A DNA stretch of 64,000 nt, from contig NZ_CP021112.1 in assembly GCF_002119765.1 (NCBI RefSeq), forward strand, positions 5,264,501 through 5,328,500, in the 5' to 3' direction. Positions within the stretch are counted from its first letter, which is position 1, and each line of letters starts with the position of its first letter. The translations under genes and the position numbers were made by a program. This DNA comes from Pseudorhodoplanes sinuspersici (GTDB lineage Bacteria; Pseudomonadota; Alphaproteobacteria; Rhizobiales; Xanthobacteraceae). A model generated the notes under the pieces. The model was not told where the DNA came from. It ran no database searches and worked only from the letters and a program-made list of their open reading frames with translations. This document shows positions 43,948 through 53,236 of the stretch, one piece after another.

Positions 43948-45195
43948 TTATTGCGTCCGACCGCCGTTCGCAGGTGCCGTATTTTGGGTGCGGGCGCCCT
44001 GCTTTGACCGGTTGCGCTGCGCTGGCCGCGCGGCAGGAGCCGCCGGCTTTTCGCCTGTCGTGGCCGCCGGCTCGGCCGGTGTCTGTGTGCCATCCGCATC
44101 AGCAGCAGCCGCGGCGGCGTCCTTCTCGATGCCGCGCAACTTCGTCACAGCCTTCTGATGCTGGTCATAGCTTTCCGTGAAGGTATGACCACCTGTCCCA
44201 TCGGCCACAAAATAGAGCTCTTTGGTGCGCGCCGGATTGGCGGCGGCCTCGATCGACAAGCGCCCCGGATTGGCGATGGGCCCCGGCGGCAGCCCCTCGA
44301 TGACATAGGTGTTGTAGGGCGTCGGCTGCGTAATCTCGCTCTTGAGGATGCCGCGACCGAGCGAGCCTTTGCCACCGACCAGACCGTAAATGATCGTCGG
44401 ATCGGATTGCAGCTTCATCTTGCTCTTCAGGCGATTGACGAAAACGGCGGCCACACGCGTGCGCTCATCCGGCTTGCCGGTTTCCTTCTCGATGATCGAA
44501 GCCAAAGTCAGCAATTGATCCGGCGTCTTCACGGGAAGATCCTGCGCGCGACGATCCCAGACTTCCTTCAGCACGCGCTGCTGCGCCGTCTGCATGCGTT
44601 TGACGATGTCCTCGCGCGATGCTCCGCGCGTGAAGCGATAGGATTCCGGCAACAGCGAACCTTCCCGCGGGATTTCCCGCAGCGTCCCGGTCAGCTTGTC
44701 GTTCTCAAGCAGCTTGGCGACGATCTGTTCTGATGTCAGACCCTCGGCGACAGTGAATTGATGTTGCACGACCTTGCCGTCGATCAGCGTCTCGGCGACA
44801 GCGCGCGGGCTTGCGCCTTTGGCGAATTCGTATTCGCCGAATTTGAGGTCCTCGCCGCGCGCCTTCAGCGCCAGCGCCCCGCCCGTAAAGATCCAGGGAT
44901 CGGAAATGACGCCTTCGCGCGCCAATAAATCGCTGATATCGCGAATGCCGAGCCCACGGGGAATATTGACCACTTTCTCGTCCTGCAGCGGCCCCGGCTG
45001 CTCGAATTTCTGCTTGCCCCAATAGACGCCGACGCCGGTGACCACGGCGAGCAAAAGAATGATGGTAAAGATCGCATTGCCCGCGACCACGACAGGATGG
45101 CGGGCTCCCCGAGACCGGCGCTTCTTTGGCGCCGCGACCCGCTCCGGTTCGAGAGCAGCGCGGGGGGAGCGCGGTGTTATCGGGGTCTGATCCAT
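43948..45195 (-). CDS. mltG: Endolytic murein transglycosylase MltG
   Basis: A 415-residue inner-membrane protein that cuts nascent glycan strands and sets their length. A basic cytoplasmic N-terminus (AAPKKRRSRGARH) precedes one transmembrane helix (about 36-56). LysM-like and YceG domains follow. The catalytic glutamate is in LASIIEKETGKPDERTRVAAVFVNRL (about 231-256), and SDPTIIYGL and TPYNTYVIEGLPPGPIANPG are diagnostic. The last 60 residues are a low-complexity Ala/Pro/Gly tail. It reads in the same direction as fabF, but 397 bp separates them, so it may have its own promoter. Confidence 0.95.
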   Translation of the reverse strand: MDQTPITPRSPRAALEPERVAAPKKRRSRGARHPVVVAGNAIFTIILLLAVVTGVGVYWGKQKFEQPGPLQDEKVVNIPRGLGIRDISDLLAREGVISDPWIFTGGALALKARGEDLKFGEYEFAKGASPRAVAETLIDGKVVQHQFTVAEGLTSEQIVAKLLENDKLTGTLREIPREGSLLPESYRFTRGASREDIVKRMQTAQQRVLKEVWDRRAQDLPVKTPDQLLTLASIIEKETGKPDERTRVAAVFVNRLKSKMKLQSDPTIIYGLVGGKGSLGRGILKSEITQPTPYNTYVIEGLPPGPIANPGRLSIEAAANPARTKELYFVADGTGGHTFTESYDQHQKAVTKLRGIEKDAAAAAADADGTQTPAEPAATTGEKPAAPAARPAQRNRSKQGARTQNTAPANGGRTQ

Positions 45196-45592
45196 TGCAG
45201 CGACCGAATTCCTGATGATTAGTCGTCAGTCAGCGCAACCACAATCACATCCGGCACGGAGAGGTGTTTCCGTCCTTACTGTGAGTTGCACGCAAGCAAA
45301 CCGGCGAGCACAACAACCCTAAATCGACCCCTACCCCTTTAGCCGCTCTTCATCACGTGGCAACACCACATTTGTGTCCGGACGATCAGAGGTGAGACCC
45401 ACGGCAGGGTGATTCGATAGCAGGCAGGTATGGCACCCCTGTGGCACGAAACGCCGCCCCGGGGAAATATCGCTTATGAGACAAACAGTTGCATTAAAGA
45501 TGCGTTACCTTGCGGGACCCGTGGACCGAAACGAGCGGTCAATCGCAGCGAAACTCACCTAGACAGAGAGCAAACCGGCGACAAAGGCTTTG
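45196..45592. other. Gene-free stretch between fabF and mltG
   Basis: Nearly 400 bp with no convincing gene on either strand. The open frames lack a ribosome-binding site or family features. It should contain the mltG promoter (minus strand) and the end of the fabF transcript. I see no clear terminator hairpin. A short direct repeat of TGGCAC near 45429-45447 is the only pattern, and it is probably chance. Confidence 0.5.
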
Positions 45593-46849
45593 CTAGATCG
45601 CGCGCACGACCAGTGTCGCGTTGGTACCGCCAAAGCCGAACGAATTCGACAGCGCCACCTTGATCTCCCGCTCGCGGGCCTTATGCGGCACAAGATCGAT
45701 CGGCGTTTCAACAGACGGATTGTCGAGGTTGATCGTGGGCGGGGCGACCTGATCACGGATCGCAAGGATCGAGAAGATCGCCTCGACCGCTCCCGCCGCG
45801 CCGAGCAGATGCCCGATCGATGATTTGGTCGAGGACATCGAGATCTTCGCAGCGGCATTGCCGACGACACGCTCGACAGCGGCCAGTTCGATCGTGTCCG
45901 CCATGGTCGATGTCCCATGCGCGTTGATATAGTCGATATCACCCGCGGAAATGCCGGCGCGTTTGATCGCGGCGGTCATGCAGCGAAACGCACCTTCACC
46001 ATCGGGCGACGGTGCGGTGATGTGATAGGCGTCGCCTGACATGCCATAGCCGATCACTTCGGCATAAATCTTCGCGCCGCGCTTTTTGGCATGCTCGTAT
46101 TCTTCAAGCACGAGTGCGCCGGCACCCTCACCCATGACGAAGCCATCGCGATCCCTGTCATAAGGACGCGACGCCCGCTCGGGCGTATCGTTGTAAGAGG
46201 TGGACAACGCACGGCAGGCCGCAAAGCCGGCCATCGACAGCCGGTCGATCGGCGATTCCGCGCCGCCCGCCACCATCACGTCGGCATCGCCAAGCGCAAT
46301 CATGCGCGACGCATCGCCGATGGCGTGCGTACCCGTCGAACAGGCGGTGACCACGGCCGAGTTCGGACCTTTCAGGCCGAATTCGATCGAGACATAGCCG
46401 GAGGCGAGATTGATGATGCGGCCGGGAATGAAAAACGGGGACAGCTTGCGCGGTCCGCGTTCCTTCACGAGGATCGCACCTTCTGCGATGCCGCCGACGC
46501 CGCCGATACCGGAGCCGATCATCACGCCTGTGGCATATTGCTCATCCGGCGTGCTCGGCTTCCAGTTCGCGTCATCCAGCGCCTGACGTGCCGCGCTCAT
46601 CGCATAGATGATGAACGGGTCGACCTTGCGCTGCTCCTTCGGCTCCATCCACTGATCGGGATTGAAGGTGCCGTCGGAGCCATCACCACGCGGAACGCTG
46701 CACGCGATCCGGCATGGCAGGTCGGAGGTCTCGAATGTCTGGATCGGGCGGGCGCCGCTACGGCCTTCGAGAATACGTTTCCACGAGGTCTCGACGCCGC
46801 AACCCAGCGGCGAGACCATTCCCATGCCTGTAACGACAACACGCCTCAT
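45593..46849 (-). CDS. fabF: 3-oxoacyl-[acyl-carrier-protein] synthase II
   Basis: A 418-residue condensing enzyme that extends acyl-ACP with malonyl-ACP. The catalytic triad is seen as Cys in VVTACSTGTHAIG (about 170), His in NAHGTSTMAD (about 310) and His in KSSIGHLLGAAG (about 347). The N-terminus MRRVVVTGMGMVSPLGCG and C-terminus SNSFGFGGTNATLVVR are typical. It follows acpP by 85 bp on the same strand, the usual acpP-fabF order. Confidence 0.97.
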   Translation of the reverse strand: MRRVVVTGMGMVSPLGCGVETSWKRILEGRSGARPIQTFETSDLPCRIACSVPRGDGSDGTFNPDQWMEPKEQRKVDPFIIYAMSAARQALDDANWKPSTPDEQYATGVMIGSGIGGVGGIAEGAILVKERGPRKLSPFFIPGRIINLASGYVSIEFGLKGPNSAVVTACSTGTHAIGDASRMIALGDADVMVAGGAESPIDRLSMAGFAACRALSTSYNDTPERASRPYDRDRDGFVMGEGAGALVLEEYEHAKKRGAKIYAEVIGYGMSGDAYHITAPSPDGEGAFRCMTAAIKRAGISAGDIDYINAHGTSTMADTIELAAVERVVGNAAAKISMSSTKSSIGHLLGAAGAVEAIFSILAIRDQVAPPTINLDNPSVETPIDLVPHKAREREIKVALSNSFGFGGTNATLVVRAI

Positions 46850-46934
46850 GATCCGGCTCCCGCCACATCCGATCGATTCTGCACATATAGTGATGCGCAG
46901 GCGTCCGGACGAGCGCGATCAGCTTTTCTTGCGA

Positions 46935-47174
46935 TCAGCTTTTGGCGTTCTTTTCGAGGAACTTCACGGCATCGCCGACGGTGAGAATGGTCTCAGCCGC
47001 GTCGTCCGGAATCTCGCATCCGAATTCTTCTTCGAACGCCATCACGAGTTCGACCGTGTCCAGGGAGTCCGCCCCGAGATCGTCGATAAAGCTCGCCTGC
47101 TCGGTCACCTTGTCGGGCTCGACACCGAGGTGCTCCACAACAATCTTCTTCACTCGCTCGGAGATGTCACTCAT
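46935..47174 (-). CDS. acpP: Acyl carrier protein
   Basis: A 79-residue acidic protein that carries growing acyl chains on 4'-phosphopantetheine. The attachment site is Ser37 in [18 protein letters not shown]. The full sequence follows standard ACP. It lies between fabG and fabF on the same strand. Gaps of 300 bp to fabG and 85 bp to fabF suggest it also has its own promoter, which is common because ACP is needed in excess. Confidence 0.98.
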   Translation of the reverse strand: MSDISERVKKIVVEHLGVEPDKVTEQASFIDDLGADSLDTVELVMAFEEEFGCEIPDDAAETILTVGDAVKFLEKNAKS

Positions 47175-47474
47175 CTGTTCGAACCTCTGCTTCCAGTGAT
47201 GGGCTCAATCGGCGGCGCGATCGAAGCTGTCGTTGCACGGCCATTGATACGGTTCAAGCGGCAAGAACCCGAGTGGTTCGTGCGGCCTGACCGGAACGGA
47301 TGGCCGTTCCAGAACCGTGATGACGGCGGCGTGTATTGTGTCGCAGACATGGCGTCAAGCCCGCGCCCCCCACGCTTTCCCCAGCCCGGCTGAAAAATCG
47401 CTACCATACTTCAAAACCATTGGCCAGCAGCGGCAGCGGCCCGTCGCGCCACCGTCATAAAGGCCGTATTTCCT
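47175..47474. other. Intergenic region upstream of acpP
   Basis: A 300 bp stretch between the fabG stop and the acpP start. No gene is supportable on either strand. It probably holds the acpP promoter (minus strand). A small inverted sequence, GAACGGATGGCCGTTC near 47293-47308, could form a short hairpin. I see no strong fabG terminator. Confidence 0.45.
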
Positions 47475-48212
47475 TCAGATCATTGCCATTCCGCCGTTCA
47501 CGTGCAGCGTCAGCCCCGTGACATAGGCGGCTTCGTCCGAGGCCAGATACACAACCGCTGCGGCAATATCGTCGCCCGAGCCAAGACGGCCCGATGGCAC
47601 CATTTGCAGCACCGCTTCGCGCTGTTTTTCGTTCAGCTTGTCGGTCATTGGTGTTGCGATGAAGCCCGGTGCGACGCAATTGGCGGTAACGCCGCGGCGT
47701 GCGTATTCCTTGCCGATCGATTTCATCATGCCGATCATGCCGGCCTTCGCCGCGGTGTAATTGCCCTGCCCCGGATTGCCGGTGACGCCGACAACCGACG
47801 TAATGCCGATGATGCGGCCGTTGCGGCGGCGCATCATCGTTTTGACGGCCGCACGCGACAGGCGGAATGTTGCGGTCAGATTGATGTCGATGACGCTGTC
47901 CCAATCCTCGTCGCGCAATTGCACGAACAGATTGTCCTTGGTGATGCCGGCATTGGCGACGAGGATGTCGAGCTTGCCCATCACCTCTTCGGCCTTCGGC
48001 ACCAAGGCCTCGACCTCATCCTTGTTGGAGAGATCGCAAGGCAGCACATGCACGCGCTCCTTCAACTCTCCTGCGAGTTGATCGAGCACCTCCTTGCGCG
48101 TGCCGGAGATCGCCACGGTTGCACCTTGCTTGTGCAGAGCCCGCGCGATCGCATTGCCGATGCCACCGGTAGCGCCGGTTACAAGCGCAGTCTTGCCGGT
48201 CAGGTCGAACAT
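47475..48212 (-). CDS. fabG: 3-oxoacyl-[acyl-carrier-protein] reductase
   Basis: A 245-residue NADPH-dependent short-chain dehydrogenase that reduces 3-ketoacyl-ACP. The cofactor motif is VTGATGGIGNAIA (about 10-22), then VANAG. The catalytic set is Asn in INLTATF, Ser in GITSVVG, and Tyr/Lys in NYTAAKAG. The C-terminus reads VTGLTLHVNGGMAMI. Two adjacent ATG codons (48215 and 48212) follow AAAGGG; I took the second as the family start, and a further GTG at 48233 overlaps fabD. It follows fabD by 17 bp. Confidence 0.97.
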   Translation of the reverse strand: MFDLTGKTALVTGATGGIGNAIARALHKQGATVAISGTRKEVLDQLAGELKERVHVLPCDLSNKDEVEALVPKAEEVMGKLDILVANAGITKDNLFVQLRDEDWDSVIDINLTATFRLSRAAVKTMMRRRNGRIIGITSVVGVTGNPGQGNYTAAKAGMIGMMKSIGKEYARRGVTANCVAPGFIATPMTDKLNEKQREAVLQMVPSGRLGSGDDIAAAVVYLASDEAAYVTGLTLHVNGGMAMI

Positions 48213-48229
48213 CATTGTATCCCTTTCAC

Positions 48230-49186
48230 TCACACGCCTGCGGCCGAGCGAGCAGCCTTGAAGGCGGCGATATCGTCCGGCGTTCCAATCGCGGAACCGG
48301 TTGCACCATCAACGATGCGCTTCAGCAAACCGGTCAGAACCCTGCCGCTGCCGACTTCGTAGAACTGCGTCACACCGGCTCCGGCCATCGTTTCCACGCA
48401 TTCGCGCCAGCGAACGGTGCCGGTCACCTGCTCGACCAGCCGCCGCACGATTTCCTGTGGATCGTCGATCGGCTGCGCCAGCACATTGGCGACCACCGGC
48501 ACGACTGGCTTGTTCACGTTGGTCTTTGACAAAGCTTCTGCCATCGCGTCGGCGGCCGGCTGCATCAGCGCGCAGTGAAAGGGTGCGGAGACCTGCAGAA
48601 GCATCGCGCGCTTGGCGCCCTTGCCCTTGGCGATCTCGACGGCGCGCTCCACTGCGGCCTTGTTGCCGGAGACGACGACCTGCCCTCCGCCATTGTCATT
48701 GGCGGTCTGGCAGACCTCACCTTGTGCGGCTTCCTGCGCGGCGGCCGCAGCATCCTCGAAGGATAGCCCGAGAAGCGCCGCCATCGCTCCTTCACCCACC
48801 GGCACCGCCTTTTGCATGGCGTTGCCGCGAATCCGCAGCAGCCGCGCCGCATCCCCGATCGAGAAGGCGCCGGCCGCCGCCAGCGCCGAATACTCGCCAA
48901 GGGAATGGCCAGCGACGAATTTGGCATCACGCTTCAGGTCGAGCCCCGCTTCCGCCTCGAGGACACGCATTGCCGCGAGCGACACCGCCATCAGCGCGGG
49001 CTGGGTGTTTTCCGTGAGCGTCAGCCGGTCGGCCGGGCCATCCCACATGACGGCCGAGAGCTTTTCCCCAAGCGCGGAATCCACTTCCTCGAATACGGCG
49101 CGGGCCGCTGGAAAGGCCTCGGCCAGCGCCTTGCCCATGCCTACGGCCTGGCTGCCCTGTCCCGGAAATACAAATGCCGCCGCCAC
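48230..49186 (-). CDS. fabD: Malonyl CoA-acyl carrier protein transacylase
   Basis: A 318-residue enzyme that loads malonyl groups onto ACP. The nucleophile is Ser95 in VAGHSLGEYSALAAAG. The oxyanion motif AFVFPGQGSQAVGMG opens the protein, and His in SAPFHCALM completes the dyad. The GTG at 49186 gives the family N-terminus and follows AGGAGGGG; the frame remains open 14 codons further upstream. It heads fabD-fabG-acpP-fabF and is divergent from a glycine-zipper mini-gene. Confidence 0.96.
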   Translation of the reverse strand: MAAAFVFPGQGSQAVGMGKALAEAFPAARAVFEEVDSALGEKLSAVMWDGPADRLTLTENTQPALMAVSLAAMRVLEAEAGLDLKRDAKFVAGHSLGEYSALAAAGAFSIGDAARLLRIRGNAMQKAVPVGEGAMAALLGLSFEDAAAAAQEAAQGEVCQTANDNGGGQVVVSGNKAAVERAVEIAKGKGAKRAMLLQVSAPFHCALMQPAADAMAEALSKTNVNKPVVPVVANVLAQPIDDPQEIVRRLVEQVTGTVRWRECVETMAGAGVTQFYEVGSGRVLTGLLKRIVDGATGSAIGTPDDIAAFKAARSAAGV

Positions 49187-49327
49187 TCTGATCGCCCCTC
49201 CTGCGCCGCGGACCCCCAGTCCGCCCAATCCGGGCCGAAAAACAACGCGCTATCCGCCAAGTCAAGCGCGAGCCGGACCGCGAACCTTCTCTTGCTGGTG
49301 GTATTGCCTTTCAGGGAGGCCGAATAG

Positions 49328-49483
49328 ATGAGTGAACCCTACGGGAGGATGGCGGTCGGAATGGCCATCGGCATAGGCCTCGGAGGGGCCATCGGAGCCG
49401 CAATAGACAATGTTCCGATCGGTATTTCGGTAGGAATAGCGCTTGGGGCAGCTCTTGGTGCCGTCTCCTCACGCTTCTCATAA
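49328..49483 (+). CDS. Glycine-zipper membrane mini-protein
   Basis: A 51-codon gene starting MSEPYGRMAVGMAIGIGLGG and ending ALGAVSSRFS. It contains two hydrophobic segments (about 8-26 and 29-46) with repeated small residues at i, i+4 spacing (GxxxG/A), the glycine-zipper pattern that packs helices in membranes. A short hinge, DNVP, separates them, so a helical hairpin is likely. GGGAGG stands 8 bases before the ATG. It lies in the gap between fabD and rpsF. I do not know a function. Possibilities are a small structural membrane protein or a toxin-like peptide; no antitoxin gene is beside it. Confidence 0.72.
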   Translation: MSEPYGRMAVGMAIGIGLGGAIGAAIDNVPIGISVGIALGAALGAVSSRFS

Positions 49484-49714
49484 GGCCGCGCCCAACGGCC
49501 CTTTATCCTTGCCATCCCGGCAAAAACCCCTATAAACCCCGCTTCCGCTCGTCCCGGCCGAAGGCTGAACGGACGGCCGCATGGCTCTTCTCTCGGGCCC
49601 TGCGGCAGGACCAGTCGGTCCGTCGTCCCGTGTCTTCGCCATCAGAGCATCGAGCCTTTCCGAAGGACTCGTTGGGCTTCGCGCCGGACAGCGCCACAGT
49701 GAGAAGGAAGGCAC

Positions 49715-50206
49715 ATGCCGTTATACGAGCACGTTTTTCTTGCGCGCCAGGATGCCAGCGCGCAGCAGGTCGATGACCTGACCAATCAGTTCAAGGGCAT
49801 TGTCGAGGGTCTTGGCGGCAAGGTCGAGAAGACCGAATACTGGGGCGTGAAGTCCCTGACCTACCGCATGAATAAAAACCGCAAGGCGCATTTCACGCTG
49901 ATGAATCTGGACGCTCCGGCGGCCGCCATCAACGAGATCGAGCGTCAGGAGCGTCTCAGCGAAGACGTCCTGCGTTACATGACGATCCGCGTCGAGGAAC
50001 TCGAGGAAGGCCCGTCCGCAATGATGCGCAAGGCCGAGCGCGACGATCGTGAGCGCGAAGGCCGTGGCTTTGGCGGCGGCTTCGGTGGTGGATTTGGCGG
50101 CGGCGGCGGCCGCTTCGGCGACCGTGACCGCGGCCCGCGTCGTGATCGCGACGACCGGCCGCGCGATGATGCTGGCGCGTCGAGCAACGCCGGCGGGGAG
50201 GCATAA
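49715..50206 (+). CDS. rpsF: 30S ribosomal protein S6, with Gly/Arg/Asp-rich tail
   Basis: A 163-residue S6 protein, which binds the central domain of 16S rRNA together with S18. The core [45 protein letters not shown] and [25 protein letters not shown] ends near residue 105. The remaining 58 residues are a disordered tail rich in Gly, Arg and Asp ([21 protein letters not shown]), longer than in E. coli. rpsR follows 2 bp later, and DUF2232 and rplI complete the operon. Confidence 0.97.
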   Translation: MPLYEHVFLARQDASAQQVDDLTNQFKGIVEGLGGKVEKTEYWGVKSLTYRMNKNRKAHFTLMNLDAPAAAINEIERQERLSEDVLRYMTIRVEELEEGPSAMMRKAERDDREREGRGFGGGFGGGFGGGGGRFGDRDRGPRRDRDDRPRDDAGASSNAGGEA

Positions 50207-50208
50207 TC

Positions 50209-50457
50209 ATGTCGATGCAGAATTCCGGTGGCGGACGCCGCCCCTTCTTTCGTCGTCGCAAGACCTGCCCGTTCTCTGGCGCCAATGCGCCGAAGATCGA
50301 CTACAAGGACGTGAAGCTGCTGCAGCGTTACGTCTCCGAGCGCGGCAAGATCGTGCCGAGCCGGATCACCGCGGTATCGGCCAAGAAGCAGCGTGAACTC
50401 GCCCAGGCGATCAAGCGCGCCCGCTTCCTCGGCCTGCTGCCTTACGTGATCAAGTAA
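50209..50457 (+). CDS. rpsR: 30S ribosomal protein S18
   Basis: An 82-residue S18 protein, partner of S6 on the platform of the small subunit. The conserved body is [70 protein letters not shown]. Its Cys in KTCPFSG recalls the zinc-type ancestor. It starts 2 bp after the rpsF stop. A hairpin follows its stop, so transcription may be attenuated before the DUF2232 gene. Confidence 0.98.
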   Translation: MSMQNSGGGRRPFFRRRKTCPFSGANAPKIDYKDVKLLQRYVSERGKIVPSRITAVSAKKQRELAQAIKRARFLGLLPYVIK

Positions 50458-50477
50458 GGTCGACGAGACAGACTCTT

Positions 50478-50501
50478 CGCGATCCGGCACGCCGGATCGC
50501 G
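50478..50501 (+). terminator. Hairpin after rpsR
   Basis: CGCGATCCGGC pairs perfectly with GCCGGATCGCG around a 2-base loop, then CTTTAAAAG. The stem is strong and the T-run short, so it is probably a partial terminator or processing hairpin inside the rpsF-rplI operon. Confidence 0.6.
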
Positions 50502-50596
50502 CTTTAAAAGAACGAGGCGTTCGGACTAAGCCGCGCGCCGATGGTTGGGGCAAGCAAGACTTGCCTCTAACCGCTGAACAAGCGGGACAGCTCGTG

Positions 50597-51559
50597 ATGA
50601 TGCAGATTGTTCTTGTCGGATTGGGTGCAGGCGCGGCGTCCGCGCTCCTGTTCGCATCCATTGCATCCGGCTCTCTGCTGTCGATCTTCCTGTTCTATCT
50701 CGCACCGCTGCCGATCATGATCGCGGCGATCGGGTGGAGTCATTGGTCAGCCCTGGTCGCGGCCGTGGCTGCCGCACTCGGTCTCGGCATCGCCTTCGGC
50801 AACATCTTCTTCTTCCTTGCTTTCGTGATCGGGATTGGCCTGCCTGCCTGGTGGCTTGGTTATCTTGCGCTGCTGGCGCGCACCGACGCTGATGGCAATG
50901 TCGAATGGTATCCGGCCGGCCGCATCGTTTTGTGGTGCGCGGCCATTGCCGCTGCGATGGTCCTCATCGCAATCCCGAATTTCGGTCTCGACGAAGAGCA
51001 ATTCCGCGCCGGTTTGCGTAATGCCTTCGAGCGTGTGCTGCAGGAACAGGGCCGCACGGCCGCCGGCACACCGCTGGATGCGAACAGCGACAACGCCAAG
51101 CGCATCGTGGATTTGCTGGTCGCGATCATGCCGCTCGCCGCGGCCATCCTCGCCACCGTCACCAATTCACTGAACCTCTATCTGGCCGGTCGCATCGTGA
51201 CGGTGTCAGGCCGCCTGCGCCGCCCCTGGCCCGATCTGTCCGCCATTCGGTTCCCGCCTCTGGCGCATGCAACCTTCGCCACATCGCTGGTCTTGTCATT
51301 CATGCCGGGCCTGATCGGCACGATCGGCAGCATCGTCGCTGCGGCCTTGATGATGGCGTATGGCCTGCTCGGCTTTGCAGTCCTGCATGCCATTACGCGG
51401 GCAACCGGCGGCCGCTTCTTCATCCTGACCGGCACCTACATCGCCGTGCTGTTCATCGGCTGGCCGATCATCGTTCTCACGCTCATCGGCGTCGCTGACG
51501 CCATTTTCGATTTCCGCAACCGCGTCGGAGCCGGCAAGCCGCCGGCCCTGACAGAGTGA
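50597..51559 (+). CDS. DUF2232 family integral membrane protein
   Basis: A 320-residue membrane protein with about eight hydrophobic helices. It occurs between rpsR and rplI in many Alphaproteobacteria, as I recall, and matches the DUF2232 (YybS-like) layout. Recognisable stretches are [40 protein letters not shown] near residue 90, and [19 protein letters not shown]. No catalytic motif is evident, and function is unknown. The ATG at 50597 begins [15 protein letters not shown]; an upstream TTG at 50561 would add 12 polar residues. It is cotranscribed with rplI, 38 bp downstream. Confidence 0.85.
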   Translation: MMQIVLVGLGAGAASALLFASIASGSLLSIFLFYLAPLPIMIAAIGWSHWSALVAAVAAALGLGIAFGNIFFFLAFVIGIGLPAWWLGYLALLARTDADGNVEWYPAGRIVLWCAAIAAAMVLIAIPNFGLDEEQFRAGLRNAFERVLQEQGRTAAGTPLDANSDNAKRIVDLLVAIMPLAAAILATVTNSLNLYLAGRIVTVSGRLRRPWPDLSAIRFPPLAHATFATSLVLSFMPGLIGTIGSIVAAALMMAYGLLGFAVLHAITRATGGRFFILTGTYIAVLFIGWPIIVLTLIGVADAIFDFRNRVGAGKPPALTE

Positions 51560-51597
51560 TCAACCAACGAACGGCAATTTTTGAAGGAGAAAAAAAC

Positions 51598-52206
51598 ATG
51601 GAAGTGATTTTGCTCGAACGCGTCGCCAAGCTCGGTCAGATGGGCGAGACCGTGCGCGTGAAGGACGGCTTCGCGCGCAATTTCCTCTTGCCGCACGGCA
51701 AAGCCCTGCGTGCCACCAAGGAAAACAAGGAGCGCTTCGAAGGCATGCGCAAGGAGCTTGAGACCAAGAATCTCGAGAACCGCGGCGAAGCCCAGAAGGT
51801 CGCCGACAAGCTCGACGGCAAGAGCTTCACGGCCCTGCGTCAGGCGTCGGAATCCGGCCAGCTCTATGGTTCGGTGTCGGCGCGCGATATCGCCGACCTC
51901 ATCACCGAAGGCGGCTTCAAGGTTGCCCGCAGCCAGATCGCCCTGCATGCACCGATCAAGATGATCGGATCGCACAAGGTCGAAATCGCATTGCATCCGG
52001 AAGTCGACGTCAAAGTCACCATGATCGTTGCACGCAATGCCGATGAGGCTGAGCGCATTGCCCGCGGTGAAGACGTCACCGTGCGCCGTGAAGATGCCGA
52101 CCATGCGCGCGAAGTCGCCGCCGCTGCGGCCGGTGCCTTCTTCGATCCGGACGCAGAGCCGGAAGCGGAAGAAGAAGCCTCGGAAGAATCAGCCGACAAG
52201 GCCTGA
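51598..52206 (+). CDS. rplI: 50S ribosomal protein L9, with acidic tail
   Basis: A 202-residue L9, which binds 23S rRNA and reaches out from the large subunit. The N domain [37 protein letters not shown] is diagnostic, followed by the long helix ([14 protein letters not shown]) and C domain with [16 protein letters not shown]. Beyond the usual end (about residue 150) is an extension of about 50 residues rich in Glu, Ala and Asp ([16 protein letters not shown]). AAGGAG precedes the ATG at 51598. A strong terminator follows. Confidence 0.97.
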   Translation: MEVILLERVAKLGQMGETVRVKDGFARNFLLPHGKALRATKENKERFEGMRKELETKNLENRGEAQKVADKLDGKSFTALRQASESGQLYGSVSARDIADLITEGGFKVARSQIALHAPIKMIGSHKVEIALHPEVDVKVTMIVARNADEAERIARGEDVTVRREDADHAREVAAAAAGAFFDPDAEPEAEEEASEESADKA

Positions 52207-52222
52207 TCGCACAAACGCAAAG

Positions 52223-52262
52223 AAACGCCTGCCCGGGGTCAGACCTGAGCAGGCGTTTTTTT
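52223..52262 (+). terminator. Intrinsic terminator after rplI
   Basis: AAACGCCTGC pairs with GCAGGCGTTT and runs on into seven T residues, 17 bp after the rplI stop. It ends the rpsF-rpsR-DUF2232-rplI operon. On the opposite strand it lies just beyond the stop of the cytochrome c-like gene and may serve it weakly. Confidence 0.92.
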
Positions 52263-52300
52263 GTAACTGCCGCGATCTCGCGTCCGGGGCGCGATACCGG

Positions 52301-53029
52301 TTAAAGCGGAATTTCAGGCCCAGCCGGCTTTTCTTCAACGGGCGGCGCCGCTGGTGCTGCGGCCGGTGCAGGCTCATGCGGCGGTGTTGCGGCCTCGGTG
52401 TCAGGCGATGCAGCAGCGGGCGCTGCCGCCGGCGCCGGTGGGCTGGCGGGGGCAGCAGCCGCGGCCGGTCGCTCGTGCCTTTCGACAGGTTTGCGTTTTG
52501 CCGGCGCCTCCCGCTCGGGCGCGCGAGGGCTTTCAGGACGCGCCGCTTCCTGCGGTCGCGCGGGCTCCGGCGGCTTACGGCGGAAGAGCGATGGCGGTTG
52601 AGCATCGTCTTCATCTGCAGGCGGCCGCCGGATTGCTGTTGGCACCCGATTCGGCGCGGCCCCAGGTGTCGCCGTTGCCGGCGGCCTGCGTCCTGGTCCC
52701 GCCGAAGTCAGGAAACCGGCCAGCGTCCCTGCATGCTGGACACTGACCGTGTAATGTTGGCGCAGGAAGCCGATGAGCTCGTTCGGGTGGCGGCCTTTGG
52801 CCAGGCCCGCCGGGCTTTGATGGCACACGGCACAACCCGACTGAAACAGTTCGGCGGCCGACTTGCCTTCATTTAAATCAATAGCTTCGGTTTGTTGCCC
52901 GCTCGGCGGCAGGGCTGGCGCGCTGCGGCCCGATGTGGCGCTGCTCCGCGGCTGAGCGATCACGTCCTGCGTTGCAAGCGGCAGCATCAGCGCTGACACC
53001 GCAATAAGATAACCAAATGCTTTCCGCAA
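52301..53029 (-). CDS. Secreted cytochrome c-like protein with Pro/Ala-rich tail
   Basis: A 242-residue protein with signal peptide MRKAFGYLIAVSALMLPLATQDVIAQ, one haem c site Cys66-AV-CysHis70 (ELFQSGCAVCHQSPAGLAKG) and a short cytochrome-like region to about residue 110 (ELIGFLRQHYTVS). The rest is low complexity, Pro/Ala/Arg/Glu-rich. I see no clear Met axial ligand. The TTG at 53029 is chosen because GGGAG lies 7 bases upstream and the signal peptide then starts properly. An ATG at 53134 in frame adds 35 polar residues without a ribosome-binding site. It is divergent from the methyltransferase gene. It could be an electron carrier or a wall-anchored haem protein. Confidence 0.75.
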   Translation of the reverse strand: MRKAFGYLIAVSALMLPLATQDVIAQPRSSATSGRSAPALPPSGQQTEAIDLNEGKSAAELFQSGCAVCHQSPAGLAKGRHPNELIGFLRQHYTVSVQHAGTLAGFLTSAGPGRRPPATATPGAAPNRVPTAIRRPPADEDDAQPPSLFRRKPPEPARPQEAARPESPRAPEREAPAKRKPVERHERPAAAAAPASPPAPAAAPAAASPDTEAATPPHEPAPAAAPAAPPVEEKPAGPEIPL

Positions 53030-53236
53030 AGACCCGCTCCCGCCACCAGCCAACCGGTCGGCCGTGCTATCGAAAAAACGCAGAACCGCCCCGAATTGGG
53101 AATGGCTGGCGCATAGTCGGCGAATGTGGCTCATTTTCGAAGATCGAATTGCCGCTGCGCCCAGATTTTGTTCTAATCGCAAGGTTTTGAGCAAGATGCC
53201 GGTCGAAAGGCGGCGGGTCATGGATGGAGGCGGCCG

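Noticed and set aside
45430-45663. A 77-codon plus-strand open frame before fabF
   Set aside because: It runs into the antisense of fabF, has no ribosome-binding site and shows no recognisable features.
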